Source: a bacterium (GTDB lineage: Bacteria > Myxococcota_A > Bradymonadia > Bradymonadales > Bradymonadaceae). From it: DNA of 43,114 bases. The stretch spans positions 1 to 43,114 of the forward strand of contig JAUIBR010000052.1 of NCBI GenBank assembly GCA_030427705.1, read 5' to 3'. A program made the translations under genes and the position numbers. Of this stretch, positions 16,692 to 25,114 are shown in pieces; position 1 is the stretch's first letter; each line of letters starts with the position of its first letter. Below the pieces are notes generated by a model that worked only from the letters and a program-made list of their open reading frames with translations, was not told the origin of the DNA and ran no database searches.

Positions 16692-18505
16692 TGTTGCGCG
16701 TAGTACTGACTATTCTCCTATTACTCATCGCGATGCCTGCGTGGTCGCAGGAAACCGATGCAAACAACGCCAATGGCTCCGAGCAGAACGGCCAGGACGA
16801 AGAGGTCCCCACCACGCCTGATGCGGAGGGCCAAAAGGAATATCAGGATGTTGAGGCGCTCAAGAAACTAGAAGCGTCCGAAATCGCGCCGACCAAGGCC
16901 ATTTCGAAAGACGGATGGCGGCCCCATCTTCTGGCACCACAAGCAGGTGTGCTCGCCAACCTGAGACAAGAATACCGTCTCGAAAAAGCCAAAGGGCCGG
17001 TTGGCGCAGCAATGCTAGCCGAACCTTCGATTCGTGAGCTCTTCGATAAGACGGTCGTTTTGGGTCTTCAGGAGCACAAACAGCCTGGAGTCCGCGCGTA
17101 TCTCGATTTCTTCGATGGTCGCGGTAAGCCCATTTTGGCGAGCTGGATTCGTCGGATGGGCAAGTACGAGCCGCTTATCCGTGCAAAGCTAAGGGAAGAG
17201 GGGCTTCCGGAAGACCTCATCTATGTCGCGATGATCGAGTCCGGATTTAGTCCGCGTGCAACTTCACCCGCAGCAGCGGTGGGCGTCTGGCAGTTTATCC
17301 CGACGACGGGCTCCGAAATGGGGCTAACCATTAACCCCTACGTCGATGAGCGGCGAGACCCCATCAAAGCGACGCAGGCGGCATGTGACTACCTCAAATT
17401 CCTCTATGAACGTTTTGGCTCATGGCCATTGGCGCTGGCGGCATACAACGGTGGTCCGGGCTTGGTTGGCAAGACCATCAAACGCTACAACTCGAACGAC
17501 TATTGGTTCATCAGCCGGCACGGCGGGATGTATGACGAGACTCGACGTTATGTGCCAAAGGTATTGGCGGCGGGCTTGGTCACGAAGAATGCAAATGCGC
17601 TTGGATTCTCGACCGACAAGGTGAAGCCTTTCGAATACGAAGAGGTCGAAGTACCCGCATCAACTGGACTGACGGTGTTCGCGAAGGCAGCGGGCACGAC
17701 GGTCAAAGAGCTTCGCGAGCTGAACCCCGAACTACTCAGAGCCCAGACGCCTCCCGGTTCGCCCTACAAACTTCGCATCCCGAAGGGCAGCCTTGAGAAG
17801 TTCGTGAAGGCCTACGACGACTTCAAGCCTGGCAATCACACCACCTACGTCACAAAGTTCGGTGAGACTTTGGAAGATGTTGCCATCAGGCATCAGATTC
17901 CGCCGCGTGTGCTTAGGGTCGCCAACGGGCTGAAGTCCAAGGAGCGCGTCGCGTACGGCACGCCATTGGTCATCCCGGAAGACAAGCGTGGAACTTGGAA
18001 ACGGAAGAAGTCGTCTGGCAAGACTTCGATGGTTGTGCCGAAGGCATTGCCTTCCGTTGAAGGAAAGACGCGGCGATTTTATCACGTCGAGGACGGCGAT
18101 TCGCTTGCGGCGCTTGCTCGAGCCGTCGGTATCAAACCCTCTGATATCCTGATGTGGAACTACCTCGATGGAAACGCCAAGTTACAGCGCGGAATGGTGT
18201 TGCAGCTCTACGTTGATTCCGAAGGTGACAACATCGAACTGCTACCACCAGATGCGGTTTCTGTGGTTGTCGCCGGTTCCGCTGAGCATAAGAAGATGCT
18301 CACGAAAACAAAGAAGAAGAGCCGTCGATACTACCATCGCGTCAAAAGCGGCGAATCTTTGTGGATTATCGCCCGCAAGTACCGCGTTACGGTTGAGGAT
18401 TTGCGACGGTGGAACCGTGCAGTCCGCAAGAAGAATATGTTGCAGCCAGGCCAGAAGATTGTGGTCTATCCCGGCAAGGGCAAACGCCGAAAGAGGCGCC
18501 GATGA
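16691..18505 (+). CDS. mltD: MltD-like lytic transglycosylase with LysM domains
   Basis: A 604-residue periplasmic or envelope enzyme that cleaves the glycan strands of peptidoglycan with formation of 1,6-anhydromuramic acid. A signal peptide (MLRVVLTILLLLIAMPAWS) is followed by an acidic linker. The SLT domain (about 150-300) has the catalytic Glu183 in AMIESGF, then SPAAAVGVWQFIP and LALAAYNGGPG, all typical of the MltD group. Three LysM-like peptidoglycan-binding units follow, around residues 390-435, 460-510 and 550-600; the last (VKSGESLWIIARKY) is the clearest. The C-terminus is very basic (GKRRKRRR). The gene overlaps both neighbours (1 base upstream, 4 bases downstream), so it is translated as part of the Mla-type operon. 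This suggests coordination of wall opening and lipid traffic. Confidence 0.93.
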   Translation: MLRVVLTILLLLIAMPAWSQETDANNANGSEQNGQDEEVPTTPDAEGQKEYQDVEALKKLEASEIAPTKAISKDGWRPHLLAPQAGVLANLRQEYRLEKAKGPVGAAMLAEPSIRELFDKTVVLGLQEHKQPGVRAYLDFFDGRGKPILASWIRRMGKYEPLIRAKLREEGLPEDLIYVAMIESGFSPRATSPAAAVGVWQFIPTTGSEMGLTINPYVDERRDPIKATQAACDYLKFLYERFGSWPLALAAYNGGPGLVGKTIKRYNSNDYWFISRHGGMYDETRRYVPKVLAAGLVTKNANALGFSTDKVKPFEYEEVEVPASTGLTVFAKAAGTTVKELRELNPELLRAQTPPGSPYKLRIPKGSLEKFVKAYDDFKPGNHTTYVTKFGETLEDVAIRHQIPPRVLRVANGLKSKERVAYGTPLVIPEDKRGTWKRKKSSGKTSMVVPKALPSVEGKTRRFYHVEDGDSLAALARAVGIKPSDILMWNYLDGNAKLQRGMVLQLYVDSEGDNIELLPPDAVSVVVAGSAEHKKMLTKTKKKSRRYYHRVKSGESLWIIARKYRVTVEDLRRWNRAVRKKNMLQPGQKIVVYPGKGKRRKRRR

Positions 18506-19302
18506 AGATTGAAGTGCTCAAGAGCACCGTTTCCGACAACTACTTCTATCTCCTGGTTGACGACGGTCAGGCGATGTTGATCGATCCCATCGACCCCGAC
18601 GTGGCAAAGGCTGCGGTCGAGGCGAGCGGGGCGACGTTGAACATCGTCTTCAATACGCATTTCCACCCCGACCACGTGGGTGGCGATGATGCTGTGCTGG
18701 GCATGTTCCCAGACGCTGAGTTGGTAGTTGCTGCAGGCGATATCGACTACATCCGCAACCTTGTGGATGCTGAGCCAGACCGGCTCGTTTCGGATGGTGA
18801 CACGGTGTCGATTGGCGGTGCTTCTTTGGCTGTATTGGATACGCCGGGGCACACGGGTGGTCATGTCAGCTTGCTCCATGACACCCATCTGATCTCAGGC
18901 GATTGCATATTTGCGTCGGGGGCCGGTCACTGCAAATTCGGCGGCGACCCGAGCCAGTTCTACACAACGTATCGAGATGTATTCGCGCCGCTCGCTGATG
19001 ATGTGACGTATTATCCCGGTCACGACTATGCAGTGCGGAATTTGGAGTTCGCGTTGCATCTTCAGCCTGGCCTGAACGCAGCAGCGGCCGCCTTGGAACA
19101 GGCGCAAGGGGACTCAACCTTGCGGCTTCGAACGCTCGGTGAAGAACGCGAATTTAACCCATTTTTCCGTTTCGACTCCCCAGACCTGCAGGAAGCGCTG
19201 CAGACTCGGTTCACCGAGGATTGGGAGGCTGAGCGAGCACAATCTGGCAGCGACGACGAGGCCGCTTTTCGCACCACACGTCGATTGAGGAATTCATGGT
19301 GA
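18502..19302 (+). CDS. gloB: Metallo-beta-lactamase fold hydrolase, glyoxalase II (GloB)-like
   Basis: A 266-residue cytoplasmic hydrolase beginning at the ATG in the ATGA overlap with mltD; the reading frame extends 93 bases further upstream but that part is the mltD 3' end. Binuclear metal ligands are present: THFHPDH (His53, His55, Asp57, His58), the GHTGGH motif, SGDCIF (Asp) and PGHDY (His). The C-terminus has the glyoxalase-II tail pattern (NLEFALHLQP, FNPFFR). It would hydrolyse S-lactoylglutathione or a related thioester. Bacteria that lack glutathione use such enzymes on other thiols, so the substrate is not certain. The gene overlaps the next gene by 7 bases. Confidence 0.88.
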   Translation: MKIEVLKSTVSDNYFYLLVDDGQAMLIDPIDPDVAKAAVEASGATLNIVFNTHFHPDHVGGDDAVLGMFPDAELVVAAGDIDYIRNLVDAEPDRLVSDGDTVSIGGASLAVLDTPGHTGGHVSLLHDTHLISGDCIFASGAGHCKFGGDPSQFYTTYRDVFAPLADDVTYYPGHDYAVRNLEFALHLQPGLNAAAAALEQAQGDSTLRLRTLGEEREFNPFFRFDSPDLQEALQTRFTEDWEAERAQSGSDDEAAFRTTRRLRNSW

Positions 19303-19877
19303 GCTATCGCACAATCGCTTTTGCTGTGGCCTTCGCCGCCGCTTTGGCCGTGCTTTTCATGAACTGGGGCGTCGAAGAAAATCCTGCAGCCCTGGCAGCG
19401 ATCGGCAAGCTCAATGGTGAGTGGGTAGGGCGTCCCGCACCGCAATTCGAGCTCCCGGATTCAGCGGGCCAAATGCACCGTTTGTCGGAATATCGCGGCA
19501 AGGTCGTTTTCCTGAATTTCTGGGCAAGCTTCTGCGCCCCATGCCGGGAAGAAATGCCATCGATGGAGAGCTTGGTTCGACAGTATAAGAACCAGGGTCT
19601 GGTGATGGTTGCCATCAGCCATGATGCCGAAAAGGCAGACATGGACGGCTTCATGCAGACCTTCTTGCCTGGTGAGCATAGCTCGATGACGGTGCTGTGG
19701 GATCCCAAGTCCGAGACGGCAAAACGTTACGGGACGGAGTTCATCCCGGAGACCTATATCATCGACCAAGACGGGCGGATCGTCGCGCGATTCGTGAACG
19801 CTTATGACTGGACTCGGCCCGAAGTTAAGCAGCTGATCGAGAGCCTGATTCGCGGTGAGTCGCAACGCGCACTCTGA
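19296..19877 (+). CDS. TlpA/ResA-family membrane-anchored thioredoxin
   Basis: A 193-residue protein with one N-terminal hydrophobic helix (about 5-24) that anchors a periplasmic thioredoxin domain. The active-site motif CAPC (Cys80, Cys83) sits in FLNFWASFCAPCREE, preceded by the AhpC/TSA-like stretch PAPQFELPDSAGQ. A cis-Pro motif (FIPETYIID) is intact. It would reduce disulphides outside the cytoplasm, for example during cytochrome c maturation, or protect envelope proteins; the exact partner cannot be told. The gene overlaps the gloB-like gene by 7 bases and is the last gene of the Mla/MltD operon. Its final 53 bases overlap a possible convergent ORF. Confidence 0.9.
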   Translation: MVSYRTIAFAVAFAAALAVLFMNWGVEENPAALAAIGKLNGEWVGRPAPQFELPDSAGQMHRLSEYRGKVVFLNFWASFCAPCREEMPSMESLVRQYKNQGLVMVAISHDAEKADMDGFMQTFLPGEHSSMTVLWDPKSETAKRYGTEFIPETYIIDQDGRIVARFVNAYDWTRPEVKQLIESLIRGESQRAL

Positions 19878-20280
19878 CGCCTCGCCGTTTCAATTCGAAC
19901 ATCAACGGGGATTGCGGTTGGGTTTCCATGTAGACCACGCCGGGCGATACAATTCTTGCGAGTTCGTCGATAAACGGAGCGTGTTGTGGTCCCACTTCGC
20001 CCATCTCGTCGCCGCATAACACCCAGTCGACAGCCGCAATATGTCTTGCTGACCGCGCTGCTTCGAGCACGAGCTCAAGCTCGCAAAATGCGAGCGCGAC
20101 TCCTGTTTTCGTCGTACGTCCAAACACGACCAGAAGCGCAATGGCTGGGGGTTCGTCAGTGCTGACAGTGGGGGCGTTCCACCACCTTCGAATTGTCCTT
20201 TGAATCCGCATTGGGTCTCCAACGGTTAGTGCCTCAAATCCATCATCGTCAGGAAAGCAAAACCGTTGCGATTTTCTCAT
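19825..20280 (-). CDS. Hypothetical protein, possible small gene convergent with the thioredoxin gene
   Basis: A 151-residue reading frame that I do not recognise. Support is its position in an otherwise empty 490-base gap, an ATG at 20280, and a protein-like middle: a hydrophobic strand (IALLVVFGRTT), then amphipathic helices and VDWVLCGDEMGEVGPQHAPFIDELARI, patterns unlike random translation. Against it, the last 17 codons overlap the thioredoxin gene, where the sequence becomes Arg/Ser-rich and looks like antisense translation. If real, it would be a soluble cytoplasmic protein with no signal peptide and no known domain. If not, the stretch 19878-20368 is simply noncoding. Confidence 0.45.
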   Translation of the reverse strand: MRKSQRFCFPDDDGFEALTVGDPMRIQRTIRRWWNAPTVSTDEPPAIALLVVFGRTTKTGVALAFCELELVLEAARSARHIAAVDWVLCGDEMGEVGPQHAPFIDELARIVSPGVVYMETQPQSPLMFELKRRGVRVRVATHRESGSRSAA

Positions 20281-20380
20281 TCATAAGCACGTCGCCATTA
20301 GTTGCGTCGCGCTCAAACGCCGTGGTACCATCGCCACGACTAAGTCCCCAAATAAACGTCCTCTGACGGTGTTGTCCCCG

Positions 20381-23086
20381 ATGGTTTTCCGTTACCTAGG
20401 CGCACGTGCTGCGACGATTTGCAGCATCGTATCGATATGTTTTCTAAGCGGTTGTTCGCTCGATTTCGACCAATTCGACGAATCCGATCCGTCGCAATCG
20501 AACAACGAAAACAACGTGAATAACGTCTCAGATATGACCAACGATGTTGGTGGTGATGGCATCGTGGATCCCGATATGGACGTCGACATGGTCGATATGG
20601 GGCCAACGGAATTGCCAATCGGGGCGGATTGCACGGACGACGCTGATTGTGGCGAGGGAAAGGTCTGCGCGGACGGTTATTGCTCCGCGGACTGCGCTGC
20701 CGCTGAGTGCGAGGAAGGCGTCTGCATCGAATGGAATGGCGAGCTACGTTGCGCAGCCGCATGTGAGACCGGTTGCGATATCGAAGGGCGAACTGACCTG
20801 TCGTGTTTGGAAGCGGTTGGCCCGGATGGAATGCGCGCTTCGGCGTGTCTGACCGATGAAGACCAAGACGCGACCAGCGACTTGCTGGATAACTGTCCCG
20901 GGATGGCGAACCTCGACCAAGAAGACTTGGACGCCGACGGCGTTGGTGACCTCTGTGACACCAATCGCGTCTGCTATGCGGGTGCCGATAACGGGCGCGC
21001 TGACTTTGGTCCATTCACGTTCGGCACAAGCGAGTTTTCGTTACCAGACTATGCGGTGCGAGGGCGCATCCCATTGGTGGGCGGCCGCGATGCTGCCGGC
21101 GAGCTGGTTGACGAGGTGTGGTGGCTCGACCTGAACGCACAGACGTTGGAAATGGGCGCACAATCACTGCCTTACCCAAGCGTGGACTTCGGCGTTGCGC
21201 ATAACGGCAATGGATTCGTCCTGACACCTGGTGCGACGATCGATGACGACTTCCAAGAAGGACGCTTCATCGTCATCAACGCCCGGGAAATCGCGGTAGA
21301 ACGCTCGTTCCAACGCACGGTTTCTGACCCAACGATGTTGCGTACTTCCGATGGCCGCCTGTGGCTGCATGGATTCGACGACCCAACGACGACCCGCTGG
21401 CGCGTGTTTTACTTCGATGAAGAGCGTCAGGAATTTGTTCAATCCACGACTGGAACCGGAAACCGGCGTGCATGGTATGCAGCGACGGATTCAACCGGGC
21501 GAGGGTATTTCTATTCGCAAGGACGAAACCTTACTCAGAGCGGCTACCTGATTCAGATGGAGCCTGGGAACACATCCGTGAATCTGCGAGGCATCGACCT
21601 TCCCGACGTCACCGACCCATTCGACCCAATCATGATCCCCGGTCCTGGCGATACGCTGTGGCTTTGGGAGCGACAGACTGGGCAAGCCTGGGTCTACGAT
21701 TTCCCCAATAACGATTTCACCCGCGCGATTGATTTTGACCTCTTGGACACCAGCGTTGACCGACGTTACGTCTCGCTTCACGGCGGTCCGGGATTTGTCG
21801 TGCTCTCACGGCCGGCAGCGGACTCTGATGAGCTGAACGTCTCGATCGTTTCGCTTCCGTGTCTGACAGCTGCGAACTCCTTCAATCGCGACGGTGACTC
21901 AATTCCGGACGTTCGGGATAATTGCCCAATCGATGACAATGAAGGTCAAGACGCCACGGATGACGACCTGCTTGGGGATGTTTGCGATCCCGATGACGAC
22001 GGTGATGAGATTTCGGACGGTGCGGACGTGATTCAGGACATGATGGGTAACGACATCGACCTTTCCCAGGACTCCGACAACGACGGTGAACCGAATACCA
22101 CGGATACCGATGACGACAACGATGGGATTCCCGATGCGGCCGACCGTTACGCCCTGGATACAGATAACGACAACGCGCGAAACGCCTACGACATTGACGA
22201 TGACGAAGACGGATATTTCGACAGCCTGGAAGGTGTCGACGGCTCCCGCCAAGACCAACTTCAGATTCCAAACGCCGGGTTCATTTCATTCGTCCGCGAA
22301 ACGGCGAATGGCCGCACGGTTGAGCTTGCCGAGTTCAATCTGGTTCGTGAGGCGACCCAGCCTTTGACGGCAACGGACCCGCATCAACCCCGACTCTGGT
22401 CTGGCGCTCAGTACGTTATGACCTTGGATGGGCCGCCCGATACGGCAACGTCGTTAACGTGGACGGACCGGTTAATGGGCACGTCATTGACGTACGACAT
22501 CGGCGTTCCGATTCGCGCTGCAGATCCGAGCGCGGTGAATCCACCCGAGCTGGCACAGTTCTTCGTAACGACTGCAATCGACCAGACGTCGGATTGGAAG
22601 ATTTCTGTCGTCGACCTCACGTTTGGCGACACCACGGTCATGCTGCAAGATTACTACACCCGCCTGCCGCAGCTTGGTGGCTTGGACTACGACCAAGGGC
22701 GATTGCTCTTTGATGGTGCGCAGAACGGTTGCACGAATTGTTCGGACCTTTGGACGATCGACGGCGGGACGTTCGCAACCCGCGTGAATATCGAGACGAG
22801 CAACCCATCGAACGCACGACTCAAGTACAGCCGCTACGCGTGGATTGGCGACGCCGAAGACGGCGGGCGCACGTCGTTTAGCTCGGTGCTGGGCTTTGGT
22901 GAGCACGCACCACCGGGAGTCACCGATGTGAACTCGGCAATCGCGACCATCAACAACGACCTGATCGTGTCGGCGCAGGACGCCTCGGGCACCTACAACC
23001 TGTACTTCTATAACTCTCGAGTCGACGAGTGGTTCCTGCTGCTCGAAAGCGATGACAACCTAATCGAAGTGGATTGGACCGACTAA
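20381..23086 (+). CDS. Large secreted lipoprotein with thrombospondin type-3 repeats
   Basis: About 901 residues from the ATG at 20381; a GTG at 20369 would add four residues. The signal peptide ends in a lipobox LSGC with Cys25, so the protein should be a lipoprotein. An Asp/Asn-rich linker follows, then a Cys-rich stretch (ADCGEGKVCADGYC and others). Calcium-binding thrombospondin type-3-like repeats occur around residues 170-200 (DNCPGMANLDQEDLDADG) and about 505-620 (DNCPIDDNEGQ, DSDNDGEPN, DTDDDNDGIPDAAD). The segments between and after them read as beta-strand-rich, propeller-like repeats. Such proteins are cell-surface or secreted adhesins or structural proteins in Myxococcota and relatives; the ligand is unknown. 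The stop codon is immediately followed by the ATG of the kinase gene, so the two are probably co-expressed. Confidence 0.85.
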   Translation: MVFRYLGARAATICSIVSICFLSGCSLDFDQFDESDPSQSNNENNVNNVSDMTNDVGGDGIVDPDMDVDMVDMGPTELPIGADCTDDADCGEGKVCADGYCSADCAAAECEEGVCIEWNGELRCAAACETGCDIEGRTDLSCLEAVGPDGMRASACLTDEDQDATSDLLDNCPGMANLDQEDLDADGVGDLCDTNRVCYAGADNGRADFGPFTFGTSEFSLPDYAVRGRIPLVGGRDAAGELVDEVWWLDLNAQTLEMGAQSLPYPSVDFGVAHNGNGFVLTPGATIDDDFQEGRFIVINAREIAVERSFQRTVSDPTMLRTSDGRLWLHGFDDPTTTRWRVFYFDEERQEFVQSTTGTGNRRAWYAATDSTGRGYFYSQGRNLTQSGYLIQMEPGNTSVNLRGIDLPDVTDPFDPIMIPGPGDTLWLWERQTGQAWVYDFPNNDFTRAIDFDLLDTSVDRRYVSLHGGPGFVVLSRPAADSDELNVSIVSLPCLTAANSFNRDGDSIPDVRDNCPIDDNEGQDATDDDLLGDVCDPDDDGDEISDGADVIQDMMGNDIDLSQDSDNDGEPNTTDTDDDNDGIPDAADRYALDTDNDNARNAYDIDDDEDGYFDSLEGVDGSRQDQLQIPNAGFISFVRETANGRTVELAEFNLVREATQPLTATDPHQPRLWSGAQYVMTLDGPPDTATSLTWTDRLMGTSLTYDIGVPIRAADPSAVNPPELAQFFVTTAIDQTSDWKISVVDLTFGDTTVMLQDYYTRLPQLGGLDYDQGRLLFDGAQNGCTNCSDLWTIDGGTFATRVNIETSNPSNARLKYSRYAWIGDAEDGGRTSFSSVLGFGEHAPPGVTDVNSAIATINNDLIVSAQDASGTYNLYFYNSRVDEWFLLLESDDNLIEVDWTD

Positions 23087-25114
23087 ATGGCGCCGAAGTT
23101 TCCACAATCCTTTGGGCAGTACACGCTGCACGAGCTTATCGCTCGTGGCGGTATGGCCGAGGTTTATCGTGCGACGATGCCTGGGATTGGTGGATTCGAG
23201 AAGACGGTCGCCATCAAAAAGATTCTTCCGCACCTCGCCGAGAACGAAGAGTTCATCTCGATGCTCATCGATGAGGCCCGGATCATCGTCAGCCTGAATC
23301 ACGCGAATATTGCCCAGGTCTACGATTTGGGCGTGATCGACGAGACGTATTACATCGCGATGGAGTACGTGCACAGCGTCGACCTCGCAGGGATGCTCAA
23401 GGAGCTCTCGAAGCGAAATGAGTACATCAATTTTGCCCATGCGACCTTTATCGCAAGCGGCATTTGCGCAGGGCTCCACGTCGCGCACAGCGCCACCAGT
23501 GAAGACGGGCGGCCCCTCCATATCGTTCACCGTGACGTGAGTCCGCACAACGTGCTGATTAGCTTCGCAGGCGACGTCAAAATCATCGACTTCGGTGTCG
23601 CTAAGGCACAGGGCAAAGACTCCAACACGCAGATGGGGGTCATCAAAGGCAAGTTGTTGTACATGGCGCCCGAGCAGGCCATGGCTCGCGAGATTGACGG
23701 CCGCGCCGACCTCTTCAGCGCCGGTCTGATTCTGTACAATATGCTCACGAACAAATTGCCGTTCGAGGGCGACAACGAGTTCCAGATCTACAACAACATC
23801 TTGCACAAAGACGTGGTGCCCCCAAAGGCCCTGAACCCCGCGGTGCCAGAAGAGTTGAATCAGATCACGATGATGTTGCTTCAGCGCGACCCGTCGAAGC
23901 GCTATCAAGATGGCTACTCGGCCAAGGTCGATCTCGATCGCGCGCTGCACAATATCTCGCCCGGATACAGTATCAACCGCCTGAGCGCTTGGGTTGAAGA
24001 CAACTTCACGCACCTATTGCAGCGCAATAAGAAGAAGGCGAAGCCAAACTTCGAGTCCCCGAAGACGCCGTCATTCAATGGCGTGAACACCAACGGTGCC
24101 GGGACGCTGGAGAGCGACAAACCCACGGTGGATCGCCCGAGCCCGGTTGGACTGTTTAAGAACCCGCCTCCGATGCCACCAACGATGCCGCTACAATCGC
24201 CCAGCCAGGATTGGGATGGCGCGACCGTCGAGGCGAAGCTTCCTGATATGGCTGCGTTGCATGCGCGCGGTGCCGCGATGGCTGCCGCTGATGTATCTCA
24301 ACCCTTTGGCGTCGCTGGTGGGCCACAGCAGATACCGGCGGGCTTTGGAACTGGCCAGTTTCAGGCAGTTCAGGAGACGGTTCCCAACGACGCTATGCGT
24401 GCGTCTGTTGATACCGCGTCCAGTACCGGGCAGTTCCAGGCGATCCAAGAAAAGGGCAAGTTTCCGATCGTTCCAGTGCTCGCCATCCTTTTGGTGTTGG
24501 GCATGATGGCGATGATGATTGCGTATCAATTGGTCTACAAAAACGCTTCGCCCGCACCGGAAGAGGCTCCTGAACAAGTTGAAGCGACCGCCGTCGAGCC
24601 TGATGCTGGTGCTGGTGAGGAAGTGCCGGAAGAGGCGCCAGACGCTGGGGTTGCAGAACCGACAGAAGACCCTGAAGAGGTGGCCGCTGAACCGGATGCT
24701 GGCACAGATTCTGGTGCAGAGCTCGACGACGGTACGGCGCGAATCACGATTGAGACCGAGCCCAAAGACGCTGAAGTCTTTGTCGAGGGTCAACGGATCG
24801 GCACGTCCGGGGCGACATTTGCCATCGCAATCTCAGAAGAGCCACTCGCAGCAGAGGTCAAAGCAGAAGGCTTTAAGACCGCCTCGTTCGATATCGTCGC
24901 GGATAAGACCAAAACCCAGGTGGTGAAGCTCGAGCCAATTGAGCCCGAGCCCGCGGCGAAACCCAAGCCCGAGCCTGAGCCTGAGCCTCAGGCCAAACCG
25001 ACCCCGACGAAGCCCAAGCCCAAGCCCAAGCCGAAGCCGAAGCCCAAGCCCAAGCCCAAGCCAACGCCGAAGCCCGAAAAGAAAGAAGAAATCATCAATC
25101 CGTTTGATCTATGA
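23087..25114 (+). CDS. Transmembrane Ser/Thr protein kinase with PEGA domain and Lys-Pro-rich tail
   Basis: A 675-residue Hanks-type kinase. The kinase domain (about 10-285) has the Gly loop ARGGMAEVY, the ATP Lys in [15 protein letters not shown] with catalytic Asp150, DFG at Asp168 and APE. The HRDxK lysine is replaced by Ser152, a variant I recall as common in myxobacterial kinases. A Pro-rich juxtamembrane linker follows, then one transmembrane helix (about 460-482). Outside the membrane come an Asp/Glu-rich segment, a PEGA domain (about 550-618, [20 protein letters not shown]) and a Lys-Pro/Glu-Pro repeat that could span or bind peptidoglycan. It probably senses the envelope and phosphorylates cytoplasmic targets. 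It starts directly after the lipoprotein stop and overlaps the next gene by 4 bases. Confidence 0.94.
   Translation: MAPKFPQSFGQYTLHELIARGGMAEVYRATMPGIGGFEKTVAIKKILPHLAENEEFISMLIDEARIIVSLNHANIAQVYDLGVIDETYYIAMEYVHSVDLAGMLKELSKRNEYINFAHATFIASGICAGLHVAHSATSEDGRPLHIVHRDVSPHNVLISFAGDVKIIDFGVAKAQGKDSNTQMGVIKGKLLYMAPEQAMAREIDGRADLFSAGLILYNMLTNKLPFEGDNEFQIYNNILHKDVVPPKALNPAVPEELNQITMMLLQRDPSKRYQDGYSAKVDLDRALHNISPGYSINRLSAWVEDNFTHLLQRNKKKAKPNFESPKTPSFNGVNTNGAGTLESDKPTVDRPSPVGLFKNPPPMPPTMPLQSPSQDWDGATVEAKLPDMAALHARGAAMAAADVSQPFGVAGGPQQIPAGFGTGQFQAVQETVPNDAMRASVDTASSTGQFQAIQEKGKFPIVPVLAILLVLGMMAMMIAYQLVYKNASPAPEEAPEQVEATAVEPDAGAGEEVPEEAPDAGVAEPTEDPEEVAAEPDAGTDSGAELDDGTARITIETEPKDAEVFVEGQRIGTSGATFAIAISEEPLAAEVKAEGFKTASFDIVADKTKTQVVKLEPIEPEPAAKPKPEPEPEPQAKPTPTKPKPKPKPKPKPKPKPKPTPKPEKKEEIINPFDL
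24955..25075 (+). repeat. Hexanucleotide-like tandem repeat encoding Lys-Pro
   Basis: Repeats of AAGCCC/AAGCCG near the 3' end of the kinase gene encode a run of Lys-Pro dipeptides preceded by Glu-Pro pairs. The run is prone to slippage in units of six bases, which would keep the frame and change the tail length. It resembles the periplasm-spanning Pro-rich region of TonB, but no TonB C-terminal domain follows. Confidence 0.85.

Noticed and set aside
18409-18501. Longer start of the GloB-like hydrolase
   Set aside because: The upstream 31 codons are the 3' end of the lytic transglycosylase in another frame; the ATGA overlap start at 18502 gives the expected N-terminal strand.
24955-25114. 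TonB-like protein, because of the Lys-Pro/Glu-Pro repeat
   Set aside because: It is the tail of a kinase; no TonB C-terminal domain follows.
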